In this document: positions 51,739-62,079 of the stretch, one piece after another
Layout: each line of letters starts with the position of its first letter
Numbering within the stretch: the stretch's first letter is position 1
Origin: Leptospira montravelensis
GTDB taxonomy: Bacteria > Spirochaetota > Leptospiria > Leptospirales > Leptospiraceae
NCBI RefSeq assembly: GCF_004770045.1
Contig: NZ_RQFO01000014.1
Location: forward strand, 62,001 to 126,000
Direction: 5' to 3'
DNA length: 64,000 bases
Translations under genes and position numbers: made by a program
Notes under the pieces: model-generated
The model's input: the letters and a program-made list of their open reading frames with translations, nothing else
Told to the model about the DNA's origin: nothing
Databases searched by the model: none

Positions 51739-51977
51739 TCGTTAATATCCATGATTCCGAGGATATCTCCTTTTTTCACCACCGATCCTTCTTCCATAAT
51801 GATTTTTTTTAGGATTCCTGAATAGGGTGATTCGACGGGAAAAGCGGCTTTGTCGGTAACAAGTTCGATCATTTCGTCCCCTTGAGATACAGAATCACCT
51901 ACCTTTCGGAGCCATCGAACTAATTCGATCTTTTCTGTATCACCCAAATCAGGAGTTTTTAAAAGGAATTCTTTCAT
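51735..51977 (-). CDS. Stand-alone lipoyl/biotinyl attachment domain
   Basis: An 80-residue protein that is a single lipoyl-type hammerhead domain: KIELVRWLRKVGDSV, then VTDKAAFPVESPYSG with the modifiable Lys43 in DKA, then EGSVVKKGDILGIM. The DKA motif fits lipoylation rather than biotinylation (usually MKM). ATG 51977 has AAGGA 8 nt upstream; a GTG at 51983 is the alternative. Normally such domains are part of E2 subunits or GcvH; here there is none of the catalytic domain and no dehydrogenase gene nearby. Coupled to the phosphoesterase. Confidence 0.88.
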   Translation of the reverse strand: MKEFLLKTPDLGDTEKIELVRWLRKVGDSVSQGDEMIELVTDKAAFPVESPYSGILKKIIMEEGSVVKKGDILGIMDINE

Positions 51978-52064
51978 GGACACAATCCTTTGTCACGGAA
52001 TTGAAAACTGGTTTACAAAACCCTGTTTTCCCGTTTTTTTAACATAAAAGTTTAGCAAACCTCA

Positions 52065-52901
52065 ATGGGAAACGAGAAAATCAAATATAAAGGCACTGAA
52101 ATCATCGAAAACTTGGACGAGTTGATTCAAAAGGACTACTTCCATTTTGAACTAAAAGGTCTGACCAAGTCAACACGAGATATCGTCAATGAAGTCGTTC
52201 AAGGAATCTTAAACCGAGTAGGTGCAAATCCTCTTACTTCATTTCATTTGTTTAGCGGTCTAATGGAAGCCCTCTTAAATGCTGTAAAAGCAAACACACG
52301 TTTTGTGATATTTCAAGACGAACTTTTGAATAAACTCACAGCACAGGGACAAACTCCAGAAGAAGAAGCAGAAGAGTTACTCGACATCATTTTAGAAACG
52401 GAACCACTTAGGGATGCAATGCAACGTTACATTGTACCAGATAAAATCAAAAAAGTGGTTCAAAAAATTCTAACTTTATCGGATAAAAAAAGATCAAAAA
52501 AACACAACCTCTCTATAGACGAAAAAGAATTCTTAACAATTGTTAGAGAAAAGATAAAAAAATATGATCTTAAAATTTCAATGAAAATTGAAATCAGACC
52601 AACATCAGTTTACATTCGAATTAGGAATGATTCCCCCATTATGGGAATGGATTTAAACCGCATTCGCAAAAGTAGAGAAAGACATGCCGAACTTGCCAAA
52701 CAAGGAAATTCTGCTGAATTTTTTAGGCCTGACTTTTTGGATGAAAAAGAAAGCGCAGGGTTCGGAATTGCAATGATTGATGAAGGTTTTTATAACTTAG
52801 GACTTGATCCATTAGAATGTTTTGATATCCAAACAAGTAAAAAAACAACTACGGTTTACCTCAACTATCCGTTAGAGGCTCTCCAAAAGATGGAGTTTTG
52901 A
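52065..52901 (+). CDS. HATPase-fold protein with degenerate nucleotide motifs
   Basis: The 278-residue cytoplasmic protein resembles the ATPase domain of histidine kinases and anti-sigma factors in layout but not in all motifs. A possible N-box lies in [19 protein letters not shown] (E and N kept); the G1 DxGxG is replaced by [11 protein letters not shown]; a G2-like SAGFGIAMI follows. A charged insert ([19 protein letters not shown] and [10 protein letters not shown]) interrupts the fold. It may bind a nucleotide weakly or act as a structural regulator. It is translationally coupled to the PabB-PabC fusion (TTGA). Confidence 0.65.
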   Translation: MGNEKIKYKGTEIIENLDELIQKDYFHFELKGLTKSTRDIVNEVVQGILNRVGANPLTSFHLFSGLMEALLNAVKANTRFVIFQDELLNKLTAQGQTPEEEAEELLDIILETEPLRDAMQRYIVPDKIKKVVQKILTLSDKKRSKKHNLSIDEKEFLTIVREKIKKYDLKISMKIEIRPTSVYIRIRNDSPIMGMDLNRIRKSRERHAELAKQGNSAEFFRPDFLDEKESAGFGIAMIDEGFYNLGLDPLECFDIQTSKKTTTVYLNYPLEALQKMEF

Positions 52902-54760
52902 TACAGGTTTCAGAATTTACTTGGGAGTCTTTTGAGAAAGAATACCGAAATATTGGTGGCCTTCTCTTTGAAGACTCTCGGACAGAACCAGGTTTTACCA
53001 TTTGCGATTGGTATTTTGACTTACATGAGGAAATAGAAATCCTCTATAAAGAAAAAGAACCAGTCGCAGAAACCATTAAGACAAACTTATCTAAGTTAGA
53101 TGCCTATCTAGAGAAAGAATTTTATCCTTGTGGTGCCCTATTTTTCGAACTTGGATATTTTTTTATCGAAGGACTGGATCTAAAACATTCTTCGCTCGCA
53201 GAAGGGACTCCTCTCCTCCAATATTCCATTTACAAACAAAAAAAAAGAATTAAATATTCAAATCCATCACCACTTACCTTTGAAACAATTGAATTACCAA
53301 ATATTTCTGTCTTATGGGAAAAAGAAACCTACGAGGAACGATTTAAAAAAACAAGAGAAGCACTTTTACTTGGTGAAAGTTATGAATTGAATTTATGTTT
53401 TCCAGTTTCCCTTTCGTTCGAAGGGGATTTGTTTTTATACTACCAATCTTTAAAAGCCAAACAAAAAACCAAATACTCTGTTTATTATCCTTTTTCAAAT
53501 ACAAGGACTCTGTCTTTATCACCAGAACTATTTTTTGAAGTGAATGGCGATAAAATAAAAACAGAACCTATGAAAGGAACAATCCTTCGAGGTTTTACAT
53601 CCAAACAAGATAAAGAATATAAATCACAGCTCCAATCTTCTGACAAAGAAAGAGCCGAAAATGTAATGATTACGGATTTATATCGGAATGATTTAGGTAG
53701 AATCGCCAAACAAGGAACAGTGGAAGTTACGGATCTTTTTTTAATCAAAGGTCTAGAAACGGTTTGGCAGATGGTATCCAAAGTAGAAGCCAAATTAAAA
53801 AATCCGTTTTCCTGGTATCCCGTGCTAAAGGCTCTTTTTCCTTCTGGGTCAGTGATTGGAGCTCCTAAAAAAAGGTCTTTTGAACTTTTACGAGAACTAG
53901 AAAACACAAATAGAGGATTGTATACAGGATCCATCTTCGTCTCAGAAATGTTAGATAGTGTGCCAAGGATTTGCTCCAATGTTACGATTCGAACCTTACA
54001 TTTAAAAAAAGAAAACAATCTTTGGAAAGGAAACTATGGAGTGGGAAGTGGGATCACAGTTCTCTCCGAATCCGAGGCAGAATACAAGGAATGCCTATCC
54101 AAACTAAGGTTTATAACAAATCCCAACATTCCCTCTTTTGAAATTTTAGAAACGATACGATTCGGTTTTGGGCATTATTTTTTAAAAGAACTCCACTTGG
54201 AGCGAATGGAAGAAACGGCAAATCGTTTTGGTTATCCCTTTTCAAAACAAAATGCCGAAGCCTGTTTAAAAAAACATAACCATTCTTCCAAAGACGAAGG
54301 TGTTTTCCGACTACGGTTATTACTAAATGAAAGGGGAGAATTTCGATTAGAAACTTTTCCACTCACAAAACCTATAATTCGTCCGAGAATCCGACTTGGA
54401 CTTGCGAGTCAGCCCGTAGATTCTAACGATTTATTTTTATACCACAAAACAACAAACAGATCTTTTTATCAAAAGATGTTAGAAGAATGCAAAACCAAAT
54501 CCATTGATGATTGTATTTTGTTTGATCGAGATGGGCGGATCTTAGAAACCAACATTCGAAATCTATTTTTGAAAAAAGGAAAGTTTTGGTTTACTCCAAC
54601 GCTCGAAACCGGAGGCCTACCCGGTGTGTTCCGAGAAGCACTTCTCCGAAAGGGGTGGGTCAAAGAAACCGAACTTTTTCAATCGGATTTGATAGATGCA
54701 GACGATATCCTTGTCGGGAATTCCCTTCGCGGTTTCGAACGAGTGGAATTAGTTCTTTAG
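52898..54760 (+). CDS. pabB: Fused aminodeoxychorismate synthase component I and lyase (PabB-PabC)
   Basis: The 620-residue protein joins two p-aminobenzoate enzymes. Residues about 1-385 are the chorismate-binding PabB/TrpE domain ([49 protein letters not shown]). Residues about 400-620 are a class IV PLP aminotransferase/lyase like PabC ([52 protein letters not shown]). Together they make p-aminobenzoate for folate; a glutamine amidotransferase subunit is needed but not in the window. The start is TTG 52898 overlapping the upstream TGA, with GGAG very close. Confidence 0.92.
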   Translation: MIQVSEFTWESFEKEYRNIGGLLFEDSRTEPGFTICDWYFDLHEEIEILYKEKEPVAETIKTNLSKLDAYLEKEFYPCGALFFELGYFFIEGLDLKHSSLAEGTPLLQYSIYKQKKRIKYSNPSPLTFETIELPNISVLWEKETYEERFKKTREALLLGESYELNLCFPVSLSFEGDLFLYYQSLKAKQKTKYSVYYPFSNTRTLSLSPELFFEVNGDKIKTEPMKGTILRGFTSKQDKEYKSQLQSSDKERAENVMITDLYRNDLGRIAKQGTVEVTDLFLIKGLETVWQMVSKVEAKLKNPFSWYPVLKALFPSGSVIGAPKKRSFELLRELENTNRGLYTGSIFVSEMLDSVPRICSNVTIRTLHLKKENNLWKGNYGVGSGITVLSESEAEYKECLSKLRFITNPNIPSFEILETIRFGFGHYFLKELHLERMEETANRFGYPFSKQNAEACLKKHNHSSKDEGVFRLRLLLNERGEFRLETFPLTKPIIRPRIRLGLASQPVDSNDLFLYHKTTNRSFYQKMLEECKTKSIDDCILFDRDGRILETNIRNLFLKKGKFWFTPTLETGGLPGVFREALLRKGWVKETELFQSDLIDADDILVGNSLRGFERVELVL

Positions 54761-54773
54761 GAATTGATAGAAA

Positions 54774-54804
54774 TAATCAGGTAGAACTTTCTTCTACCTG
54801 ATTA
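54774..54804. terminator. Long hairpin between convergent pabBC and hslU
   Basis: A perfect 13-bp stem (TAATCAGGTAGAA with TTCTACCTGATTA, 54774-54786 and 54792-54804) with a 5-nt loop lies between two convergent stops. There is no strong T-run on either side, so it may be a weak bidirectional terminator or an RNA-stabilising structure. Confidence 0.65.
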
Positions 54805-54814
54805 TAAAATTCTG

Positions 54815-56233
54815 TTAGAGAATGAACCTGCTCAAGTCCTTATCTTCGATGATTCCTTTTAGTTTGGATGACACATAACCTTCGTTAACAACAACTTCTT
54901 TTTGGTCTGGAGGCAAGTCAGGTGCATCAAAACTTGTATCTTCCAAAAGTTTTTCCATGATGGTATTGAGTCTTCTTGCCCCAATGTTTTCATTTTTTTC
55001 ATTCATCTGAAACGCTAACTTGGCAATCTCAGCAATTCCATCTGTAGTGTAGTTTATCTTTACACCTTCAGTCGCAAGAAGGGCTTCATATTGTTTGGTG
55101 AGAGAAGACTTAGGAGTGGTAAGGATTTTAATAAAATCAGATTCTGTTAATGTTTCCAGTTCCACGCGAATCGGAAACCTTCCTTGGAGTTCCGGGATCA
55201 GGTCCGATGGTTTTGTCATATGAAAAGCACCTGCTGCAATAAAAAGAATATGATCGGTTTTAATTGGACCAATTTTTGTATTCACTGTCGATCCTTCGAC
55301 AATCGGAAGTAAGTCTCTTTGGACTCCTTCCCGCGATACGTCGGCCCCTTGCCTACCTTCCCTACCTGCAATTTTATCAATTTCATCCAAAAAGATAATT
55401 CCCATCTCTTCCACACGCCTAACGGCTTCCGATTGGATTTTGTCGGCATCTATCAGTTTTTCTGCCTCCGATTCGGTGAGAAGTTTCCCTGCGTCAATTA
55501 CCTTTACTTTTCGTTTCCCCGATTTTTTGGGCATCAAATCACCAAGTAAACTTTGTAATTGGTTGTCCATATCTTCCATATTCCCAGCACCAAACACTTG
55601 CAACATGGGCATTCCCGTTGGTGCCGAAGGTTTAGGAATATCGATTTCGATTTCCCTATCATTCAAAATCCCTTTGCGAAGTTTTTCTCTAAACTTTTCT
55701 CTGGATTCTTTATAACTTGTTTGTCTTTCTTTTTCCTCTGGATTTAGGTCTTCTTCTTTTTTATGGAAGATGGGAGGTAAGATGGCATCGAGAACAATCT
55801 CTTCAGCTTTTTCTGCTGCCTTGTCTTTGACTCGGTCTCGAAATTCGGCTTTTACCAAATTTAAAGCACCCATCGCTAAATCACGAATCATAGATTCTAC
55901 ATCGCGACCAACGTATCCGACTTCTGTATATTTTGTGGCTTCTACTTTCAAAAAAGGAGCACCACATAACTTTGACAGTCGACGTGCAATTTCCGTTTTT
56001 CCCACACCTGTGGGTCCAATCATAATGATATTTTTAGGATAAATTTCTTCTCTTAGAGATTCGTCGAGTTTACGACGTCTAGAACGATTCCGTAGAGCCA
56101 CTGCCACTGCCCGTTTAGCTTTGGTTTGTCCAATGATATGTTCATCCAATTTTTCTACAATTTGACGAGGGGTCAATTCCTCTGCTGGATTTTGTGATCC
56201 GGCAACTTCTGCGATTATAGTAGGGTATGTCAT
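54815..56233 (-). CDS. hslU: HslU, ATPase subunit of the HslVU protease
   Basis: The 472-residue AAA+ unfoldase shows [16 protein letters not shown], Walker [27 protein letters not shown], Walker [14 protein letters not shown], the I-domain insert (residues about 115-250), [12 protein letters not shown] and sensor-2 [12 protein letters not shown]. The C-terminal tail ends in LSRFIL, the segment that docks into HslV. Start ATG 56233 with GAGGA 8 nt upstream is preferred to an ATG at 56248 that would overlap hslV. One base separates it from the hslV stop. Confidence 0.97.
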   Translation of the reverse strand: MTYPTIIAEVAGSQNPAEELTPRQIVEKLDEHIIGQTKAKRAVAVALRNRSRRRKLDESLREEIYPKNIIMIGPTGVGKTEIARRLSKLCGAPFLKVEATKYTEVGYVGRDVESMIRDLAMGALNLVKAEFRDRVKDKAAEKAEEIVLDAILPPIFHKKEEDLNPEEKERQTSYKESREKFREKLRKGILNDREIEIDIPKPSAPTGMPMLQVFGAGNMEDMDNQLQSLLGDLMPKKSGKRKVKVIDAGKLLTESEAEKLIDADKIQSEAVRRVEEMGIIFLDEIDKIAGREGRQGADVSREGVQRDLLPIVEGSTVNTKIGPIKTDHILFIAAGAFHMTKPSDLIPELQGRFPIRVELETLTESDFIKILTTPKSSLTKQYEALLATEGVKINYTTDGIAEIAKLAFQMNEKNENIGARRLNTIMEKLLEDTSFDAPDLPPDQKEVVVNEGYVSSKLKGIIEDKDLSRFIL

Positions 56234-56234
56234 T

Positions 56235-56768
56235 TTATAATTCCTCAATCACCAAATTATGGTTAGTGTATATACAAATATCAGCTGTGATCCCCATTGC
56301 TTTTGTAATGATATCTTTCGGATCCATATCCGTATTTTGTACAAGAGCTCTTGCGGCCGAAAGAGCAAAATTCCCACCAGAACCAATCGCAAGAACACCG
56401 TCATCGGGTGAAATCACATCTCCCGTTCCGGAAATTAAAAAAGATTCATTGGCATCACAGACAATGAGAAGTGCCTCAAGCCTACGTAACATCCGGTCCA
56501 TCCTCCACTCACGAGCCAGTTCCACCGCTGCCCGAGACACAGAACCACCATGTTCAATTAATTTTTTTTCAAAGAGTTCAAAGAGTGTAAATGCATCGGC
56601 AGCACTTCCTGCAAATCCGGCAATCACCTTACCGTTGTAAAGTCTTCTGACTTTTTTAGCGGTATGTTTCATCACGGTATTTCCCATCGATACCTGACCA
56701 TCTCCCCCTACGGCGATTTTACCGTTTTTACGAACAGAAAGGATGGTAGTTGCGTGAATTGTTTCCAT
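56235..56768 (-). CDS. hslV: HslV, peptidase subunit of the HslVU protease
   Basis: The 177-residue proteasome-beta-like protease has the conserved [36 protein letters not shown] and [15 protein letters not shown]. The predicted nucleophile Thr follows a six-residue leader (METIHA), as in Bacillus ClpQ/CodW-type proteins (MSSFHA-TTI) rather than the single Met of E. coli HslV. It works with HslU encoded one base downstream, degrading misfolded proteins. Confidence 0.97.
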   Translation of the reverse strand: METIHATTILSVRKNGKIAVGGDGQVSMGNTVMKHTAKKVRRLYNGKVIAGFAGSAADAFTLFELFEKKLIEHGGSVSRAAVELAREWRMDRMLRRLEALLIVCDANESFLISGTGDVISPDDGVLAIGSGGNFALSAARALVQNTDMDPKDIITKAMGITADICIYTNHNLVIEEL

Positions 56769-56814
56769 AAGGATAAAATTCCAAAATGGTGAGTGTTGTC
56801 GAGAAAAATGGAGG

Positions 56815-57246
56815 TTACTTTCTTTTGATGAGAACCATTTGGTTCCCTACTTCAAATGATTGGTCGAGAAAATAATAGTCGGTGAGTTCTTTGATCATAA
56901 AAAGTCCAATCCCATGTTCCCTGTAGTCGCTAAGATCAAAACTACGAAGTTCGCCCGGTTCCACTTTTTTTCCATAATCTCTCAAACGAATTTCCACGCG
57001 GTCTTTATCAAATTGAAATTCAATAAAAATCGGTTTTCCAGTGTTACCAGAATAGGCATGACGAATGATATTCACAATGGCTTCACCGATCACGAGTTTC
57101 AGATCAAGTGAATCAAAAAGTGAAAATCCATGTTCTAAACAAAGATTAAAAAAATAGTTACGAGTGTGAGATACAAAACGAGGGTTTGAGGGGATTTGGA
57201 TACGGACTACTTTACTGTAGTCCGTGGGTTTATTTTGGTTCGACAT
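56815..57246 (-). CDS. RsbW-type anti-sigma factor / serine kinase (HATPase)
   Basis: A 143-residue GHKL ATPase: N-box [21 protein letters not shown]1-like [10 protein letters not shown] (D-x-G), and G2 [14 protein letters not shown]. This is the size and layout of RsbW/SpoIIAB kinases, which bind a sigma factor or other target and phosphorylate a STAS antagonist. The STAS gene at 29483-29818 and SpoIIE-type phosphatase at 46724-48652 would complete a partner-switching set but are remote. Its ATG overlaps the upstream recombinase stop (TAATG). It separates the recombinase from hslV. Confidence 0.92.
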   Translation of the reverse strand: MSNQNKPTDYSKVVRIQIPSNPRFVSHTRNYFFNLCLEHGFSLFDSLDLKLVIGEAIVNIIRHAYSGNTGKPIFIEFQFDKDRVEIRLRDYGKKVEPGELRSFDLSDYREHGIGLFMIKELTDYYFLDQSFEVGNQMVLIKRK

Positions 57247-58154
57247 TATCCTCTCGGATGGAATTTCTTATGAACTTCCTTCAGAGTTTTATTTGCCATA
57301 TGAGTGTAAATTTGAGTCGTCGAAATATCGATATGGCCCAAAAGTTCCTGAACCGATTTGAGATCTGCATGGTTCTCAAGAAGGTGGGTAGCAAAAGAGT
57401 GGCGAAGTGTGTGTGGAGTTACTTTTTTCTTAATTTTAGTGCGTTTGATATAATGGTTTAAAAGACGCCATACCGACTTACGGTTGATATACGATCCTTT
57501 TTTGGAAACAAATACAAACTCACACGTTCTTTTTTTCAAAATTTCTGTGCGACTTTCACTTAGATATTTTTTCAAAATATCCAAGGACTTTTCACCAAAA
57601 GGAACTAGACGTTGGCGTCCCCCTTTTCCTTCTACAGTGATTGTCATATTTTCCATATCAATATCAGTCATTTTTAAGTTACATGCTTCCGAGATACGAA
57701 GCCCAGAAGAATATAAAAGTTCAAAGATACATTTGTCACGAAGTTCGTACAAATTGTCCTCTTTGATATTACGAAAGAGTTCATCAATTTCGGCTTGAGT
57801 TAAATAATCGGGGATGGTTCTTGCAACTTCAGGAGTTTCGATTTTTTCGGTAGGATTGGAATCTAACCTTTTTTCATCTCGAAGATACTTATAAAACTGT
57901 CTGATGGCAACCACTTCTCGAGCCAGTGTTTTTGCTGAGATTTTGCGTTCTCTTTCTTCTTCGAGAAAACGCATAATGTCGTTTGCTTTTACTTCTAAGA
58001 AGTTGATATGTTCCTTTTCCAAGAAGATCGCAAACTTATTGAGATCATATCCGTAAGAATATATCGAATTATCGCTCAGTCCTTTTTCTACGGACAAGTA
58101 TTCTTGAAATGTTTGTAAAAGCTGATTTTGAGAAACTGGCAATTTGGAACCCAT
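57246..58154 (-). CDS. Tyrosine recombinase XerC/XerD/CodV-like
   Basis: The 302-residue protein has the N-terminal SAM-like DNA-binding domain and C-terminal catalytic domain with all active residues: R153 (SSGLRISEA), K177, H248 and R251 (HTLRHSFA), H274 (LLGHIDI) and Tyr283 (TTQIYTHM). This is the profile of chromosome-dimer-resolving XerC/D. The order recombinase then hslV-hslU equals the codV-clpQ-clpY arrangement in Bacillus, so it may be a core Xer enzyme rather than a mobile-element integrase; no mobile genes adjoin. Confidence 0.94.
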   Translation of the reverse strand: MGSKLPVSQNQLLQTFQEYLSVEKGLSDNSIYSYGYDLNKFAIFLEKEHINFLEVKANDIMRFLEEERERKISAKTLAREVVAIRQFYKYLRDEKRLDSNPTEKIETPEVARTIPDYLTQAEIDELFRNIKEDNLYELRDKCIFELLYSSGLRISEACNLKMTDIDMENMTITVEGKGGRQRLVPFGEKSLDILKKYLSESRTEILKKRTCEFVFVSKKGSYINRKSVWRLLNHYIKRTKIKKKVTPHTLRHSFATHLLENHADLKSVQELLGHIDISTTQIYTHMANKTLKEVHKKFHPRG

Positions 58155-58251
58155 CTTTACTCTCTTATGTTACTTAAAGAGTCGGACAAAAAGCTTAAAG
58201 AGACTTATTATTTTTTTTGCCACAAATGGCTATGTCAGGAAAAAAGGAGAT

Positions 58252-58773
58252 GTGGTTCATAGAAACTCCCTAATTTTTTTACTCACGTTTGCCAGTCTGT
58301 TAGTCGTTAATTGCGGCCGAAAAGAAAGATCCCTTTTCGAAGAGGGTAAAAAATGGGAAATGGCTGGAGAAAAAACAAAAGCCCTCTATTATTACGAACT
58401 TTCCCTTCGTGAGAACCCTGATTACGATCCAGTTCTAAAACGAATGGGACTCCTACTTGCAGAAAGTAACCAATCCATTGCCACAGCCATTTTTTATTTG
58501 GAAAAGTACCACAAACAAAAAAAAGATGATACAGAAGTACAAAGGGAACTCTTTCGCCTTTATCTTACCACAGGATACGAAAAAGAGGCATTGGAAATTT
58601 TGGAAGAAATTCGATTCCAAGGAAAAAAAGAAACTTTGGAATTTTTCGAAACAACTTACCTTTGCCTTACCAGAGGGTTCAAACAGAAGGATTATTTACT
58701 GACCTTAGAAAAAAGCCCTCTCGCAGGGGATCCCTACTATGCGCCGTGGGTCCGGGCTTGCGAAACAAAATAG
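58252..58773 (+). CDS. TPR-containing lipoprotein
   Basis: Read from GTG 58252 (GGAG just upstream, short spacing), the 173-residue protein has a signal peptide with lipobox LLVVNC (Cys21). The mature part is a helical TPR array: RSLFEEGKKWEMAGEKTKALYYYELSLRENPDYDPVLKRMG and two further repeats. An upstream in-frame ATG at 58144 would overlap the divergent recombinase start and lacks a signal-peptide reading, so GTG is preferred. TPR lipoproteins often act as scaffolds in the envelope. The start is uncertain. Confidence 0.78.
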   Translation: MVHRNSLIFLLTFASLLVVNCGRKERSLFEEGKKWEMAGEKTKALYYYELSLRENPDYDPVLKRMGLLLAESNQSIATAIFYLEKYHKQKKDDTEVQRELFRLYLTTGYEKEALEILEEIRFQGKKETLEFFETTYLCLTRGFKQKDYLLTLEKSPLAGDPYYAPWVRACETK

Positions 58774-58833
58774 ACAGGAAACCTGGAATTCCCGTCTAAA
58801 CAATAAAGAACAAGATACAGAATAGGAGAAATT

Positions 58834-59775
58834 ATGAACCATAAAGTTGTCATCATCGGATCCGGTCCCGCAGGACATACAGCAGCGATTTACGCAGCAA
58901 GAGCCAATCTAAACCCGGTGATGTATGAAGGATTTATGGCAGGCGGAGTGGCCGCAGGTGGACAACTTACCACCACAACGGAAGTGGAAAACTTTCCCGG
59001 TTTCCCAGAGGGAATTGATGGAACCAAACTCACCCAACTTTTCAGGGAGCAGTCGACAAAATACGGAACGACCATCCACACCCAAACCATCACTAAAGTG
59101 GATTTTTCCAAACGCCCTTTTACCATTTGGTCTGACGACGAAGAAATCAAAGCCGAATCTGTAATCATTGCTACTGGCGCCACTGCGAAAAGAATGTTTG
59201 TCCCAGGGGAAGAAACCTACTGGCAAAGGGGAATTTCTGCTTGTGCGGTTTGCGATGGTGCCCTCCCCATTTACCGCAACAAAGCACTTGCGGTTGTGGG
59301 TGGTGGAGACTCCGCAGTAGAGGAAGCAAACCATCTCACGAAGTTTGCGTCCAAAGTGTACTTAGTGGTGCGTCGTGACCAACTCCGTGCTTCCCAAATC
59401 ATGCAAAAACGAGCGATGGAACATCCAAAAATTGAAATCCTTTGGAACCAAACTGTGGTAGAAGCAAAAGGTGGTGCAGGTGGACTTACCTCCATTGTCC
59501 TCGAAAGTACCAAAGACAAATCCAAAAAGGATTTAGAAGTGGGTGGATTGTTTTATGCGATTGGCCATGTTCCTAATACAGAAGTATTTAAAGGACAATT
59601 GGAATTGGATGAAACAGGTTATATCCTCACAAAACCGGGAACCACTCAAACCAATGTGGAAGGTGTGTTCGCTGCAGGGGATGTGCAGGACAAAGTGTAC
59701 CGACAAGCCATTACGGCAGCTGGAAGCGGTTGTATGGCAGCTCTAGAAGCCGAACGTTGGTTAGAAGGTCACTAA
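58834..59775 (+). CDS. trxB: Thioredoxin reductase TrxB
   Basis: The 313-residue flavoprotein has the FAD motif [10 protein letters not shown] (9-18), the redox-active CAVC (C137, C140), the NADPH motif [10 protein letters not shown] and the C-terminal FAD-contact [10 protein letters not shown]. Length and motifs are standard for the low-molecular-weight enzyme that reduces thioredoxin with NADPH. ATG 58834 has AGGAG about 8 nt upstream. The stop shares four bases with the convergent peptidase-like gene. No thioredoxin gene is adjacent. Confidence 0.97.
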   Translation: MNHKVVIIGSGPAGHTAAIYAARANLNPVMYEGFMAGGVAAGGQLTTTTEVENFPGFPEGIDGTKLTQLFREQSTKYGTTIHTQTITKVDFSKRPFTIWSDDEEIKAESVIIATGATAKRMFVPGEETYWQRGISACAVCDGALPIYRNKALAVVGGGDSAVEEANHLTKFASKVYLVVRRDQLRASQIMQKRAMEHPKIEILWNQTVVEAKGGAGGLTSIVLESTKDKSKKDLEVGGLFYAIGHVPNTEVFKGQLELDETGYILTKPGTTQTNVEGVFAAGDVQDKVYRQAITAAGSGCMAALEAERWLEGH

Positions 59776-61523
59776 GGAGTGACCTGTTTACCATTAATGT
59801 CCAAATAGGATTTTGACTCCAAATTAAAAAATATCACCGAATCTCCCTTCGGTGATATATATTGTTTTTTCCCATCTTCCCATTCAATCAGCGTAAAATT
59901 AGAACCCCTAAAAAGAATTTGGTTACCGGGAAACACATTTGCTTCAAAGGAATCTCCATACCAACGGTAATTTCCTTTTTTCCAAAGATAAAAATAACTG
60001 GAATTTGGACCGAGAAAATCTCCTTCTAATTTACCTGAATATATTTCTACGTTGGCCGGAAAGATTTTTTGTAAACTAGGTATGTCTGTATAAGATTTAA
60101 TATCCATTGCCGATTCAGGTAAACTAAATCCTTTATCTAAAAAGTTTTTATATTCATTAGGAAATTTTGAGTTCATGGTAGAAAACCCGGCTAACTGCAA
60201 TTTTTTGCCATTCCTAAGGATTGTATCCTTGTCTTTTTCAAAGGAAGACAAACTATCTTTCAGAATTTTATCGGGAGAAACTCCCGTTGCATTTTGTAAA
60301 GCTAGGAGGGGTGATACTCCAATACATGTATCTTTTTGGTAGGAAATGATAGCCTCTTTTCCATAGGTTTCATGGATATGTTTGATAAGAAGCGGCCCAA
60401 TGGAATAAGGAAGTAAATCCTTATATTTAGCATCTAATAATAATTTGAAGGATTTCGGAACTTTGTTTTCTCGAATTAACTTTTCTGCATCATTATAAAT
60501 ATGGAATTGTTTTCGTTCGTAAAATTTTGCCTCCACATAATTAGCTAGACCCTCTTCAAACCAAGGATCTAAAATATCGGTTTGTGGAAATTTGCCAGTT
60601 TCTGTTTGGATTTTTAAACATGATACTTGTTCTAAGTTGTGGACTGCTTCATGGTAAAAAGTCCCAAAATGAATGCGTCTAAGTGCATCGGAATCAAACT
60701 CCAAAACCCCAGTGGGTTGTGGCATTTTTTCCCCACAACATAAAGTAATGGAATCCCTACTGCCAAACCCTCCCTCTTCGGAGCCTCCGGGAATATCAGC
60801 ACCAATATAATCCTTAATTTCTTCATATTTGTCGAATAACAAAACAGGGATTTTTCCTCTGTTTTCCAATTGAAACTCTGACTTCAAAAAAGATAGAAAA
60901 GGTTTCATTTTGAAATTATCACCAAACACACGTAAATACTCGGACCATTTTTCAGATCCGTAAAATACATAGTTTCCGAATTCTAACCTTGGTTTTCCAA
61001 ATTTAGTTTCACTGACAAGAAGATAGTTTTCGAAGGAAATTGGTTTTTGGCGGATATAGTCATATTCTTTTCGATGTGCCATCCAATATTTAGTGACTTT
61101 CGTTAAATCAGGATAATTCCAGATGATTGTCGGTAAACATCCATTACATGATGAAGGTGCAGATACAAAACCTGTGCCCGTAGGAAAATCTAATTTAAAA
61201 GTTCCATTCGCCCATTCCGTATAGACACTTCCATCCGCACGTTTCCATTGGTAATGATTTTTGGCCCATTGGTATACTTCGCCCCCGTCTGGACCTTGGT
61301 AATACCCAGGAGTGGGTTCTAAAAAACCTAAATGCAAATCTTCTAATTTAGGTTCCTGGAGTCTTTCTACACCATGATAAGAACTGGGTGCAGTTTCTCC
61401 AAAATCGAAATACAATACATCGGAGCCGGGTCCCCTTTGGAGAGAAACCTTGGATCTTTCGGATTCAGAATAGATAACGGAAGTTAGGAGGACAAGTGTG
61501 AAGGTAATAATTTTACGAATCAT
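59772..61523 (-). CDS. Exported gluzincin-like metallopeptidase
   Basis: The 583-residue protein has a signal peptide ([19 protein letters not shown]) and, near residue 291, the zinc motif HEAVH in [14 protein letters not shown], followed by [14 protein letters not shown] with the likely third ligand Glu, the pattern of gluzincins of the peptidase-MA-like type. The regions before and after are W/Y-rich beta segments that resemble each other ([32 protein letters not shown]). Substrate is unknown. The start may be ATG 61523 or GTG 61538. Confidence 0.8.
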   Translation of the reverse strand: MIRKIITFTLVLLTSVIYSESERSKVSLQRGPGSDVLYFDFGETAPSSYHGVERLQEPKLEDLHLGFLEPTPGYYQGPDGGEVYQWAKNHYQWKRADGSVYTEWANGTFKLDFPTGTGFVSAPSSCNGCLPTIIWNYPDLTKVTKYWMAHRKEYDYIRQKPISFENYLLVSETKFGKPRLEFGNYVFYGSEKWSEYLRVFGDNFKMKPFLSFLKSEFQLENRGKIPVLLFDKYEEIKDYIGADIPGGSEEGGFGSRDSITLCCGEKMPQPTGVLEFDSDALRRIHFGTFYHEAVHNLEQVSCLKIQTETGKFPQTDILDPWFEEGLANYVEAKFYERKQFHIYNDAEKLIRENKVPKSFKLLLDAKYKDLLPYSIGPLLIKHIHETYGKEAIISYQKDTCIGVSPLLALQNATGVSPDKILKDSLSSFEKDKDTILRNGKKLQLAGFSTMNSKFPNEYKNFLDKGFSLPESAMDIKSYTDIPSLQKIFPANVEIYSGKLEGDFLGPNSSYFYLWKKGNYRWYGDSFEANVFPGNQILFRGSNFTLIEWEDGKKQYISPKGDSVIFFNLESKSYLDINGKQVTP

Positions 61524-61590
61524 GGGGCTTTGTGGCACTCACTTTAACGCCCCAATATTCTCTGAAAATTAGAACCCTGTCAAGTTGATT

Positions 61591-62079
61591 CTAAACGGCG
61601 TTTTGGTTGCGATAAGCTATCGCAATTTGCCCCGTACGAGAAATTTCGCGGATTCCAAATGGTTTCAGAACCGAGATGATATTACTCACCTGTCTAGAAT
61701 TTCCAGAAAATTCAATGAGAAGTGAATCTTCTGTCATTTCTAAAATTTTAACATCAAATCCATTACAAATGGTAAGGGCTTCACTTCGGTTCACTTCGGT
61801 AATCGAAAAGGAAATGAGCACCAGTTCCCTTTGTACAGAACTTGCATAAGCCATATCTTGTACTCGTAAAACATCGGGAAGTTTGAGGAGTTGGTTTTTT
61901 ACCTGACCCACGATAAAATCATCTCCATTCAATACAATTGTCATGGAAGATACATCCGCATTGTCTGTCACACCTACGGCAATTGAATCAATATTGTATC
62001 CGCGACGAGTAAAAAGTCCAGATACATGACTCATGACCCCTGGATGGTTATTTACTAAAATACTTAGAGTGTGTTTCAT
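61591..62079 (-). CDS. ilvH: Acetolactate synthase small (regulatory) subunit
   Basis: The 162-residue protein is an ACT-type regulatory subunit: [32 protein letters not shown] at the N-terminus and a second domain ending at AIAYRNQ. It binds valine and controls the catalytic subunit in branched-chain amino-acid synthesis. Its ATG overlaps the ilvB stop (ATGA), so the two subunits are coupled in equal production. The name ilvH or ilvN is interchangeable here. Confidence 0.96.
   Translation of the reverse strand: MKHTLSILVNNHPGVMSHVSGLFTRRGYNIDSIAVGVTDNADVSSMTIVLNGDDFIVGQVKNQLLKLPDVLRVQDMAYASSVQRELVLISFSITEVNRSEALTICNGFDVKILEMTEDSLLIEFSGNSRQVSNIISVLKPFGIREISRTGQIAIAYRNQNAV

Noticed and set aside
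53485..54018. Minus-strand open frame of 177 codons
   Set aside because: It is antisense to the PabB domain and matches no protein pattern.
57246..58154. Tyrosine recombinase as evidence of a mobile element
   Set aside because: Its neighbours are rsbW and hslVU, no attachment repeats or phage genes are seen, and the order fits the chromosomal codV-type setting.
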